A stretch of DNA of 35,500 nucleotides from Methylobacterium sp. J-026 (GTDB taxonomy: Bacteria; Pseudomonadota; Alphaproteobacteria; Rhizobiales; Beijerinckiaceae): contig NZ_JAKSYC010000349.1 in NCBI RefSeq assembly GCF_022829585.1, positions 1 through 35,500 on the forward strand, read 5' to 3'. Of the stretch, positions 15,373 through 22,906 are shown in pieces. How positions within the stretch are numbered: the first letter of the stretch is position 1; each line of letters starts with the position of its first letter. Under the pieces are notes generated by a model that made no database searches, had not been told where the DNA came from, and saw only the letters and a program-made list of their open reading frames with translations. A program made the translations under genes and the position numbers.

Positions 15373-15573
15373 TCAGGCCGCTTCGGGCGGCCCGTCGTCG
15401 TCCGGCGCGCCGGGCGAGTTGAGGATGTCGTCCAGTTCGTCGACCAGCCGGTCGATCTGATCCTCTGTGGCGAGCACCTTGAGGATCTCGCCGGTCTCCG
15501 TCTCCACGGCCAGCTCGATATGCGGCCCGACCCGGGCGGTGAGGATCCGGGCCAGGATCTTGATGGCACTCAT
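15373..15573 (-). CDS. Small conserved-looking protein (66 aa) in the C1-linked operon
   Basis: This 66-residue soluble protein has an N-terminal beta-rich segment ('LTARVGPHIELAVETETGE') and a short helical, acidic C-terminal part ('IDRLVDELDDIL') ending in a disordered Asp/Pro/Ala tail. The ATG overlaps the stop of the upstream gene (ATGA, 15570-15573), and GGAGGGG lies about 8 nt upstream, so it is very likely translated with translational coupling. I do not recognise the family. Tight linkage to the TIGR03123-like gene suggests a partner or accessory function. Confidence 0.75.
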   Translation of the reverse strand: MSAIKILARILTARVGPHIELAVETETGEILKVLATEDQIDRLVDELDDILNSPGAPDDDGPPEAA

Positions 15574-16619
15574 GCGATTGTCCCCTCCGCGGCAATGAGG
15601 CCGACCGCCGCCGCCGGCCCACAGGTCGAGATCCCGTCACGCGGCCCGGCGATCCGGTCGCCCAGCAGGTCCACGAGCGGGACGGAGGCGCGTCCGAGCC
15701 GATCCGCCAGGCGGGCCCCCAGGAAGGCGCCGGCGCCGCACGGGATCAGGGGCGCCCGCGCGTCCATGTCCGGCCGGCCGAGCAGGAGCGCGGCCGCATC
15801 GTGCAGCAGGCGCAGCTGCGCCTCCGCGAAATGCCCCGCCAATGCGGCCCAGGCCGGCGCGGGGGCCTCGGTCCGGTCGCGCCCGACGATCCGGGCGAGC
15901 CGGGTCTCGCTCTCGGCCACGGACTTGCCCTTGCGGTCGCCGCTCGCCTGCTGGTCGGCTCCCCCGGGGAGCAGGCCGAGGATCCGGTAGGCATCCGCCA
16001 TGTGGGCGAAGGTCTCGGTCATCAGCCGGGTCCGGCGGCCGCCGAAGGGCGCGTGGTCGGCGAGCGCGACCACCGGCGTGCGCACGATGCCGGTATAGAC
16101 GAGTTCCGATGTCGCCAGACGTTCCGCATCGCTGTAGCCCGCGGCGGCCGGGCGGCCACCCACGATCGGGATGAGGTCGGTGGTGGTGGAGCCGATATCG
16201 ACCAGAAGGGCGTCCGGGGCGATCCGCCCGGCGAGCGCCGCGGTGGCGTGCCAGTTGGCTGAGGCCACGTCGGCGGCGCGTTCAGCCGCCGCCTCCGGGG
16301 CGACGAAGCCGGACCGGCCGGCATAGATCCGCACAATCCCGGCGAGATGCGCCCCGGCCCATCCGGAGAGCGCCGCCACGCCCTCCCGCCGGTCGGCGAA
16401 GCAATCGGTCAATTCCCCCGTCATGGTGACGGCGTGCGCGGCCTCGCCGCGCGCCCAGTCCGGCAGGGCCGCGAGCGCCTGCGCCAGGGCCGGCAGACCC
16501 TGCCAGAGCGGGCACGGAACCTGGGCGGCGGCCACGACGCGTCCGGCCTCCACCAGAGCGGCCTTGACGTGAACCCCGCCGAGGTCCCACCCGATTGTCC
16601 TGGGGGATGGTGAGCGCAT
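15570..16619 (-). CDS. H4MPT-linked C1 transfer pathway protein (TIGR03123-like, actin/hydantoinase fold)
   Basis: This 349-residue protein has ATPase-type motifs of the actin/hydantoinase-A fold: 'GWDLGGVHVKAALVE' (about 9-23) and 'LLVDIGSTTTDLIPI' (near the middle). These are followed by the family-like 'PFGGRRTRLMTETFAHMAD' and a C-terminal 'CGAGAFLGARLADRLG'. The pattern fits the 'probable H4MPT-linked C1 transfer pathway protein' family, present in methanogens and in methylotrophs using tetrahydromethanopterin; the biochemical reaction was not known to me. The start ATG at 16619 gives the N-terminal motif at the right distance; the frame runs on to 17408, where extra sequence overlaps the opposite gene. 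It heads a three-gene operon and diverges from the HisA-like gene by 9 bp. Confidence 0.85.
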   Translation of the reverse strand: MRSPSPRTIGWDLGGVHVKAALVEAGRVVAAAQVPCPLWQGLPALAQALAALPDWARGEAAHAVTMTGELTDCFADRREGVAALSGWAGAHLAGIVRIYAGRSGFVAPEAAAERAADVASANWHATAALAGRIAPDALLVDIGSTTTDLIPIVGGRPAAAGYSDAERLATSELVYTGIVRTPVVALADHAPFGGRRTRLMTETFAHMADAYRILGLLPGGADQQASGDRKGKSVAESETRLARIVGRDRTEAPAPAWAALAGHFAEAQLRLLHDAAALLLGRPDMDARAPLIPCGAGAFLGARLADRLGRASVPLVDLLGDRIAGPRDGISTCGPAAAVGLIAAEGTIA

Positions 16620-16628
16620 GGGACCGCG

Positions 16629-17360
16629 ATGAACGCCTCGATGGACCACAGGATCGGGCGCCCCGGCTTCGCGGTGATCCCGGTGCTCGACCTCCGGGGC
16701 GGCCGCGTCGTGCGGGCGCGCCGGGGCGAGCGCTCCTCCTATGCCCCGATCGAGACGCCCTTGGCAAAGGGATCCGCACCCGAAGCGGTGGCACGCGGGC
16801 TCCTCGACGCGTGGCCGGCCGCGACCCTCTACGTCGCCGATCTCGACGCGATCATCGATCGTGCCGCCCCCGATCTCCGCGCCCTGACGGCGATCGCCCG
16901 CGCCTGCCCGGGCACCGCCCTGTGGGTGGATGCCGGCTTCGCCGAGCCCGCCGGCCTGGACGCGTTCCTGGCCTCCGGCCTCGGGCGTCCAGTGATCGGC
17001 AGCGAGAGCCAGACGGATGCCGGCCTGGTGACCCGGCTCGGGGACCGGGCGGTGTTCTCCCTCGACACGCGCGGCGCCGACCGGCTCGGGCCCCCGGCGC
17101 TCCACGACGATCCGTCGCTGTGGCCGCCGGAGGTGATCGCCATGACCCTGGCCCAGGTCGGGGCCGGGGCCGGTCCCGACCTCGCGTCCCTCGGCGCCCT
17201 GCGGGCGCGGGCGCCGGAAACCCGCCTCTACGCGGCCGGCGGCGTCCGCGGCCCGGACGATGTGCGGGCGCTGCGCGCGGCCGGGATCGCCGGGGCGCTG
17301 GTCGCCTCCGCGCTCCACGACGGCACCCTGTCCCGGGCCACGGCGCCGGATCTCGCCTGA
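16629..17360 (+). CDS. HisA/HisF-related TIM-barrel protein
   Basis: This 243-residue (beta/alpha)8 protein resembles the HisA isomerase. It has 'VIPVLDLRGGRVVRARRG' at residues 16-33 (Asp21 in the position of the HisA catalytic Asp), 'LYVADLDAI' (68-76), 'LWVDAGF' (99-105) and 'FSLDTRG' (143-149, second Asp146), and a phosphate-loop-like 'YAAGGVRGPDDV' near the C-terminus. No other his genes are near. HisA paralogues of this kind occur in C1-gene neighbourhoods of methylotrophs, so a role in methanofuran or H4MPT cofactor synthesis is more likely than histidine synthesis; this is inference from context. The ATG at 16629 leaves 9 bp to the opposite start; a second ATG at 16641 is an alternative. 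Confidence 0.82.
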   Translation: MNASMDHRIGRPGFAVIPVLDLRGGRVVRARRGERSSYAPIETPLAKGSAPEAVARGLLDAWPAATLYVADLDAIIDRAAPDLRALTAIARACPGTALWVDAGFAEPAGLDAFLASGLGRPVIGSESQTDAGLVTRLGDRAVFSLDTRGADRLGPPALHDDPSLWPPEVIAMTLAQVGAGAGPDLASLGALRARAPETRLYAAGGVRGPDDVRALRAAGIAGALVASALHDGTLSRATAPDLA

Positions 17361-17429
17361 CGCTTCCGACCAGCCCCCGCGGCTGCTAAAGCCGCCGCCA
17401 GGGAACAACCGTCACGAGATCTTCAGCCG

Positions 17430-18032
17430 ATGGAAAAATTCACGACCCTGGAGGGCGTCGCGGCGCCCGTGCGGACGATCAACGTCGATACCGACCGGAT
17501 CATCCCGGCGAAGTACCTGAAGACGATCCGACGGACGGGGCTCGGCAAAAGCCTGTTCGCCGAGATGCGCTACCGCGAGGACGGCTCCGAGAACCCGGAC
17601 TTCGTGCTGAACAAGCCCGCCTACCGGAACACGAAGATCCTGGTCTGCGGCGACAATTTCGGCTGCGGCTCCTCCCGGGAGCACGCGCCCTGGGCGCTGG
17701 CCGATTTCGGCATCCGCTGCGTGATCTCCACGAGCTTCGCGGACATCTTCTTCAACAACTGCGCCAAGAACGGCATCCTGGCGATCGTGGTCGCCCCGGA
17801 GGACCTGGAGAAGCTGTTCGCGGATGCCGAGCGCGGCGCGAACGCCACGCTGTCGGTGGACCTCGAAGCCCAGACCATCAAGGGACCGGACGGCGGCACC
17901 CTGCATTTCGACATCGACGCCGGCCGCAAGCACAATCTCCTGAACGGCCTCGACGAGATCGGCCTGACCCTCGCGCGCGGCGCCGCGATCGACGCCTACG
18001 AGCAGAGGCTCGCCCAGCGGGACTGGGCCTGA
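17430..18032 (+). CDS. leuD: 3-isopropylmalate dehydratase small subunit
   Basis: This 200-residue aconitase-swivel protein pairs with LeuC to isomerise 2- to 3-isopropylmalate in leucine synthesis. Signature features are 'NVDTDRIIPAKYLK' (about 18-31), 'GDNFGCGSSREHAPWAL' (near 74-90), 'FADIFFNNCAKNG' and the C-terminal 'YEQRLAQRDWA'. The length is the family norm. leuC is not in the window. It lies 69 bp after the HisA-like gene on the same strand and ends in front of a hairpin shared with the convergent chemoreceptor gene. Confidence 0.97.
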   Translation: MEKFTTLEGVAAPVRTINVDTDRIIPAKYLKTIRRTGLGKSLFAEMRYREDGSENPDFVLNKPAYRNTKILVCGDNFGCGSSREHAPWALADFGIRCVISTSFADIFFNNCAKNGILAIVVAPEDLEKLFADAERGANATLSVDLEAQTIKGPDGGTLHFDIDAGRKHNLLNGLDEIGLTLARGAAIDAYEQRLAQRDWA

Positions 18033-18041
18033 TTGGGCCGG

Positions 18042-18073
18042 GCCGGACCTCGCCCCTTTAGGGAAGGTCCGGC
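18042..18073. terminator. Hairpin between leuD and the chemoreceptor gene
   Basis: A perfect 9-bp inverted repeat (18042-18050 with 18065-18073) has a 14-nt loop that itself folds into a CCC/GGG mini-stem. It fills most of the 47-bp gap between convergent genes. There is no T-tract, but the position suggests a bidirectional transcription end. Confidence 0.6.
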
Positions 18074-18079
18074 ATCCCG

Positions 18080-19762
18080 TTACGCCGCCTTCACGTCGGC
18101 CAGGAAGGTGGCGACCGCCCGGCCGAGGTCGTTGGAGTATCGCGAGAGGCCCTGCGCCGCGCCGAGAACCTGGGTTGCCGCGGAGCCGGTCTCGCCGGCG
18201 GCCCGCTTGACGTCGACGATGTTGCTGGTGACCTGCTCGGTCCCCGACGCGGCCTCCTGAACGTTGCGCGCGATCTCCTGAGTCGCCGCGCCCTGCTGCT
18301 CCATGGCGGCTGCGATCGCGGTCGAGCCGTCGGCGATCTCGCCGACGGTCCGGGCGACCGACCGGATCGCGTGGACCGCCTGGCCGGTCGCCGCCTGGAT
18401 CTCGGCGATCTGTGCGCTGATCTCGTCGGTGGCGCGGGTGGTCTGCGCGGCGAGTTCCTTCACCTCGGTGGCCACGACGGCGAAGCCGCGCCCCGCATCG
18501 CCGGCCCGGGCCGCCTCGATCGTGGCGTTGAGCGCGAGCAGATTCGTCTGGCCGGCTATATTCGAGATCAGGGCGATCACGCCGCCGATCTTCTCCGCGG
18601 TTTCGGCCAGACTCTTGACGGCCCCGTCCGTCTGAACCGCCTCGTGGGCCGCCCGGCCGGCGGCCTGGGCCGCACGGGAGACCTGGCCGTTGATCTCCCG
18701 GATCGAGATCGACAGCTCTTCCGTGGCCGCCGCGACCGTGTTGACGTTCGACGAGGCCTGCTCGGCGGCACTCGCCACCGCCAGCGCCTGAACGTCGGTC
18801 TGCTCCGCGACGCCGCTCATCGAGCGGGCGGTCGCCTCGAGTTCCGTGGCGGCGCCCGCCAGCGCCTGCGTCAGGCTGGAGACCTCGGTCTCGAAACGCT
18901 GGACCGTGGCGTCCAGATGGAGGGCCCGACGGGCCTTGGCCTCGGACTCTTCCACGGCTGCGGCGTCACTCGCCCGCTTGGCGATGAGCGCCTGCCTGAA
19001 CACCTCGACGGCCGTGGCCATGCGGCCGATCTCGTCGCGCCGCCCCCGATGCGGCACGGCCACGTCGAAGTTGTCGCGGGTCATTTCACCCATCACGTCG
19101 GTCATCTGGCGCGTCGGGACGGCGATCAGCCGGGTGAGCAGCCAAGCGCACGCAGCCGCGCTGCTGAGCAGGGCCAGGATGGTAATCAGCGTCGTCAGGT
19201 ATGAGGTCGAGAACGCGTCGGCCGCATCGGCCTGACGTGTCTTCAGCAGGGCGCGCTCCGTCGCATCGATCTCGTCGACCAGGGTCCGGATGCCGTCCAT
19301 GAACGCCTTGCCGACGCCGCTGGTCAGGAGGGCGCGGGCAGCAGCCTGCGTGTCGGCCTGCGCCATCATGGCGATCTCCGGCTCGGCGACCTCGGACTGC
19401 CACCGTTGGGCCAGGGCTTCGATCTGCCCGATACGGTGCTGCTGGGCCGGGTTGTCCACCGTCAGGGTCCGGATCCGCTCCGCGGCGACCGCGAAGGCTT
19501 TGGCACCGGCCTCGTAGGGGGCGAGGAACTTGCGGTCCCCGGCCACCAGATAGCCGCGCACCCCGGTCTCGCGATCCACCATGCTGCTGATCAGATGATC
19601 GTTCACGTTCAACACGTCATAGGTATGCTCGGACCATCCGGTGGTTTTGTTTATGAAAGTCAGTTTGTTGTAATTTATAAATCCACCCACAATATTGATG
19701 AATATCAGCACCAAAAAGCAAACAATAATCTTCTTCGCGATCGACATGTCAGAAATGCGCAT
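18080..19762 (-). CDS. Methyl-accepting chemotaxis protein with CHASE3 sensor domain
   Basis: This inner-membrane chemoreceptor of about 560 residues has TM1 (about 8-30), an extracytoplasmic CHASE3 domain marked by 'MVDRETGVRGYLVAGD', TM2 (about 188-212), a HAMP region ending in 'RRDEIGRMATAVEVFR', and a C-terminal MCP signalling domain with the hairpin-tip-like 'ISNIAGQTNLLALNATIEAARAG' region. It should pass ligand or stress signals to CheA/CheW; the ligand is unknown. The start is placed at the ATG at 19762, because GGGGAGG lies 5 nt upstream; the ATG at 19765 is too close to the ribosome site and the frame's first ATG at 19780 lies before it. No che genes are adjacent. The first part of the gene is unusually AT-rich. 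Confidence 0.93.
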   Translation of the reverse strand: MRISDMSIAKKIIVCFLVLIFINIVGGFINYNKLTFINKTTGWSEHTYDVLNVNDHLISSMVDRETGVRGYLVAGDRKFLAPYEAGAKAFAVAAERIRTLTVDNPAQQHRIGQIEALAQRWQSEVAEPEIAMMAQADTQAAARALLTSGVGKAFMDGIRTLVDEIDATERALLKTRQADAADAFSTSYLTTLITILALLSSAAACAWLLTRLIAVPTRQMTDVMGEMTRDNFDVAVPHRGRRDEIGRMATAVEVFRQALIAKRASDAAAVEESEAKARRALHLDATVQRFETEVSSLTQALAGAATELEATARSMSGVAEQTDVQALAVASAAEQASSNVNTVAAATEELSISIREINGQVSRAAQAAGRAAHEAVQTDGAVKSLAETAEKIGGVIALISNIAGQTNLLALNATIEAARAGDAGRGFAVVATEVKELAAQTTRATDEISAQIAEIQAATGQAVHAIRSVARTVGEIADGSTAIAAAMEQQGAATQEIARNVQEAASGTEQVTSNIVDVKRAAGETGSAATQVLGAAQGLSRYSNDLGRAVATFLADVKAA

Positions 19763-20241
19763 CATCACCTCCCCCAGCATCGAGCCGGCATGATACGCGA
19801 CAGAGATTAGAAAGCCACTAATTTGCCTTCAAAAATGTACCAGCTATACTTCGAGAACTGATTTTACCATGAAGATGAGTATCGGTCACTTCCAGAAGCC
19901 ACACCGGTCGCAACAACGACCTGATGAGATCCGCGGCGAAGTGGCCAACAGCACAATCTGCTGTCGATACTTCAATTTCCGCCGCGCAGCTCCCGGCGCA
20001 GGGCGCGTGGATCCGGGCCTATGCCTGCGACAGGTCGCAGCGCAGCACGGCGGCGCAGGCGACCTGACAGCCCGTCTCTCCAGGTGCCGAGCGGGCGCGG
20101 CGATCGATGGCCGGCGCGGCGCGGTGTCAGGCCGATCTCCCGGACCACCCGCTCTCGGCCGGCCCCTCCGCTAACGCGTCGTTAACCCTCGTGCTGCCTG
20201 ATTCGGCCGCTAGACGACGGGCGACACACGGGAACGCCAGG
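19763..20241. other. Divergent intergenic region, AT-rich on the chemoreceptor side
   Basis: These 479 bp separate the chemoreceptor (-) and lytic transglycosylase (+) genes. The part up to about 19990 is markedly richer in A and T than the rest of the window and then returns to high GC. A 101-codon frame at 19869-20174 has no recognisable family, no good ribosome site and mixed composition, so I do not call it a gene. Promoters of both neighbours are expected here. Confidence 0.4.
19804..19832 (-). promoter_or_regulatory. Possible sigma-70-type promoter of the chemoreceptor gene
   Basis: On the minus strand TTGAAG (19832-19827) and TAATCT (19809-19804) are separated by 17 bp. The match to consensus is partial, but the position would give a leader of about 35 nt before the GGGGAGG site. 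Confidence 0.3.
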
Positions 20242-21444
20242 ATGCGGAATCAGTCCCTCGGGTCGGGCGTCGCGCTCGGATTCGGCCTCCTCTGCGCGGG
20301 CGCCGCGAGCCTGCCGGCCCGCGCCGATTTCGACAGCTGCGTGGCCGGCATCCAGGCCCAGGCGGCCGCCGCCGGCGTCTCGGCGCAGACCTTCCAGGCG
20401 GCCACGCGCGGCATCAGCTTCGACGACAAGGTGATCGAACTCTCGCAGGCGCAGCCCGAGTTCAAGACGCCGATCTGGGACTACATGGCGGCCTTGGTCG
20501 ACGACGAGCGGGTCGAGGACGGGCGCGCGGCCATGCGGCAGAACGCGGCCGCCCTGGCCCAGGCGGAGGCGCGCTACGGGGTCGACCGCTACACGATCGC
20601 GGCCGTCTGGGGTGTCGAGTCGAATTTCGGCAAGAACCTCGGCAAGATGCCGCTGGTGCAGTCCCTGGCGACCCTGGCCTGCTCGAACAACCGCCGCCGC
20701 GACTTCTTCCGGGGCGAGCTGATCGCCACCCTGCGGATCATCGAGCGCGGCGACATCGCGCCGGAGCGGCTGACCGGCTCCTGGGCGGGGGCCTTCGGCC
20801 AGACGCAGTTCATGCCGACAACCTATCACCGCCTCGCCGTCGACGGCGACGGCGACGGGCGACGCGACGTGGTCGATTCGGTGGCCGATGCGGTCGGCTC
20901 GACGGCGAACTTCCTGCACGTGGCCAAGTGGCAGCACGGCCAGGTCTGGGGCTACGAGGTCAAGCTGCCCCGCGGCTTCAACGTCGCCTCCGCCGGGCGC
21001 AGAAACAAGAAGCCAATCGCCCATTGGGCGTCCCTCGGCGTGACCCGTATGGACGGCCACCCGCTCTCGGGCGAGGGGCCGGCCGGGATCATCGCGCCGG
21101 CCGGAATCGACGGGCCGGCCTTCCTGGTCACGAAAAACTTCGACGCGATCTACTCGTACAACGCCGCCGAATCCTACGGCCTCGCCATCGCGGTCCTGTC
21201 CGACCGGCTGCGCGGCAAGACCGGTGTCCAGGCGCCCTGGCCGACCGACGATCCGCCCCTGTCCCGCGCGGAGCGGCGCGATCTCCAGACCCGCCTGGCC
21301 GCCCGCGGCTACGATGTCGGCGAGCCGGACGGCAAGGTCGGCCAGAAGACCCGAGACGCGATCAAGGATGTCGAGCGCAAGCTCGGGATGCCCCAGACGG
21401 GCCGCCCCGGCGGCAAGGTCCTGGAAGCGCTGCGCAGCAGCTGA
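20242..21444 (+). CDS. Lytic murein transglycosylase, MltB type, with peptidoglycan-binding domain
   Basis: This 400-residue secreted enzyme cleaves peptidoglycan glycan strands, forming 1,6-anhydromuramyl ends. It has a signal peptide (about 1-28, cleavage after 'PARA'), an SLT_2/MltB catalytic domain with Glu126 in 'VWGVESNFG', 'GSWAGAFGQTQFMPTTY' and 'DGDGDGRRDVVDSVADA', and a C-terminal PG_binding_1 domain ('LQTRLAARGYDVGEPDGKVG' region). The ATG at 20242 gives an intact signal peptide; the frame's earlier start at 20107 would add 45 non-conserved residues. It has no lipobox, so it is probably periplasmic and soluble, unlike E. coli MltB. It is convergent with hpnH. Confidence 0.93.
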   Translation: MRNQSLGSGVALGFGLLCAGAASLPARADFDSCVAGIQAQAAAAGVSAQTFQAATRGISFDDKVIELSQAQPEFKTPIWDYMAALVDDERVEDGRAAMRQNAAALAQAEARYGVDRYTIAAVWGVESNFGKNLGKMPLVQSLATLACSNNRRRDFFRGELIATLRIIERGDIAPERLTGSWAGAFGQTQFMPTTYHRLAVDGDGDGRRDVVDSVADAVGSTANFLHVAKWQHGQVWGYEVKLPRGFNVASAGRRNKKPIAHWASLGVTRMDGHPLSGEGPAGIIAPAGIDGPAFLVTKNFDAIYSYNAAESYGLAIAVLSDRLRGKTGVQAPWPTDDPPLSRAERRDLQTRLAARGYDVGEPDGKVGQKTRDAIKDVERKLGMPQTGRPGGKVLEALRSS

Positions 21445-21687
21445 CCGGGTTCCGGCGCCGCCATAGCGCGGGCCGATGCCTCTCTGAACGCGCCACCTCG
21501 GCGGTGATCGCCGCGCCGCCACGGCGCCCCCAAGCCACGGCCGCGGCGCGGGAGCCGCAATTCATCCCCGACCCCTCACGGGCCTTCGCCCGGCCTGCAC
21601 CCCACGGCCAGGACGTCGCCGGTCCGTCGACCGCCATGAACCGGGAGCCGCGCCGGTGTCTCGCCGGCCCGGCGAACCGCTCAGCAA

Positions 21688-21719
21688 AAAGGCCGCCGCG
21701 GGATGCCGCGGCGGCCTTT
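21688..21719. terminator. Strong hairpin terminator of hpnH (bidirectional)
   Basis: A perfect 14-bp stem (21688-21701 with 21706-21719) with a 4-nt loop lies 24 bp after the hpnH stop. On the minus strand it ends in a run of five T (AAAAA at 21686-21690 on the plus strand), which fits an intrinsic terminator for hpnH. The TTT on the plus strand may also stop transcription from the transglycosylase gene. The 243 bp between that gene and this hairpin show nothing else. Confidence 0.88.
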
Positions 21720-21742
21720 CGCATTGAGCAATGCCCCGTCGC

Positions 21743-22906
21743 TCAGGCGGCGGTGCGCTTGCGGGCTTCCTGCTTGGTGTCCACGCCAGCCGCTTTGATC
21801 TCGGACAGCTTCTGCGCGACGTTGCGCGAGAAGACGAACTCGGCCGGGCGCTGGTTCTCCAGGCTGACCTCCGGGGCCATGGCGCCGTCGGTCTTGATGC
21901 CGCGGATCGCGTGCACCAGCGGCTTCCAGGGCTTGCGGACCGAATCGACCACCGAGGATGCCTCGTAGCCCGAATGGACCATGCAGTCGGCGCACTTCTC
22001 GTAATTGCCGGTGCCGTAGGCGTCCCAGTCGGTCTCGTCCATCAGCTCCTTGAAGGTCGCCGCGTAGCCCTCGCCGAGCAGGTAGCAGGGCTTCTGCCAA
22101 CCGAAGACGGTGCGGGTCGGGTTGCCCCACGGGGTGCAGTGATAGGTCTGGTTGCCGGCCAGGAAGTCCAGGAACAGGCCCGACTGCTGGAAGGTCCACT
22201 TCTCGCGGCCCTTCTCCTTGCCGTGCCGGAACACGCCGCGGAACAGGTCCTTGGTCGCCTTGCGGTTCAGGAAGTGCTTCTGGTCGGGGGCGCGCTCGTA
22301 GGCGTAGCCCGGGGAGACGGTGATGCCGTCGATGCCCATCCGGGTCACGCTGTCGAAGAAGTCGGCGATCTTCTCGGGCTGCGAATTGTTGAAGAAGGTG
22401 CAGTTGATGGTGACGCGGAAGCCCATCTCCTTGGCCTTGGCGATCGCCGCCACGGCCTTGTCGTAGACGCCGCGCTGGCACACCGACTGGTCGTGCATCT
22501 CCTTGTCGCCGTCCAGATGGATCGACCAGGTGAAGTACGGGCTCGGCTTGTACTCCTTGATCTTCTTCTCGAGGAGCAGCGCGTTGGTGCAGACGATCGC
22601 AAACTTCTTCTGGGCGATGATGCCCTCGACGATCTGCGGCAGATCCTTGTGCAGGAGCGGCTCGCCGCCGGCGATCACCACCACGGGGGCACCGCACTCG
22701 CGCACCGATTCGAGCGCGTCGGCCACCGGCAGGCGCTTGTTCAGGATCTCATCCGGGTAATCGATCTTGCCGCAGCCGGCGCAGGCGAGATTGCAGCGGA
22801 ACAGCGGCTCCATCATCATCACCAGCGGGTAGCGCTTGCGACCCGTCAGGTGCTGTTTCAGGATGTAGCCGCCGATCTTCGCGACGTACCGGAGGGGGAT
22901 ACCCAA
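21743..22906 (-). CDS. hpnH: Adenosyl-hopene transferase (radical SAM)
   Basis: This 387-residue radical SAM enzyme joins the 5'-deoxyadenosyl radical to diploptene, making adenosylhopane, the first step of the hopanoid side chain. The cluster motif CX3CX2C is Cys38, Cys42 and Cys45, followed by 'IAGGEPLLH' (about 79-87). The C-terminal SPASM-like part has 'TPWGNPTRTVFGWQKPCYLL' and 'CADCMVHSGYEAS'. 'MGIPLRYVAKIGGYILKQ' at the N-terminus is typical of HpnH. It is monocistronic here, ending in a strong terminator, and diverges from hpnN. hpnG, which acts next, is not in the window. Confidence 0.97.
   Translation of the reverse strand: MGIPLRYVAKIGGYILKQHLTGRKRYPLVMMMEPLFRCNLACAGCGKIDYPDEILNKRLPVADALESVRECGAPVVVIAGGEPLLHKDLPQIVEGIIAQKKFAIVCTNALLLEKKIKEYKPSPYFTWSIHLDGDKEMHDQSVCQRGVYDKAVAAIAKAKEMGFRVTINCTFFNNSQPEKIADFFDSVTRMGIDGITVSPGYAYERAPDQKHFLNRKATKDLFRGVFRHGKEKGREKWTFQQSGLFLDFLAGNQTYHCTPWGNPTRTVFGWQKPCYLLGEGYAATFKELMDETDWDAYGTGNYEKCADCMVHSGYEASSVVDSVRKPWKPLVHAIRGIKTDGAMAPEVSLENQRPAEFVFSRNVAQKLSEIKAAGVDTKQEARKRTAA

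Noticed and set aside
19869..20174. 101-codon ORF upstream of the lytic transglycosylase
   Set aside because: No family, poor ribosome site, composition shifts mid-frame, and it occupies the place expected for promoters.
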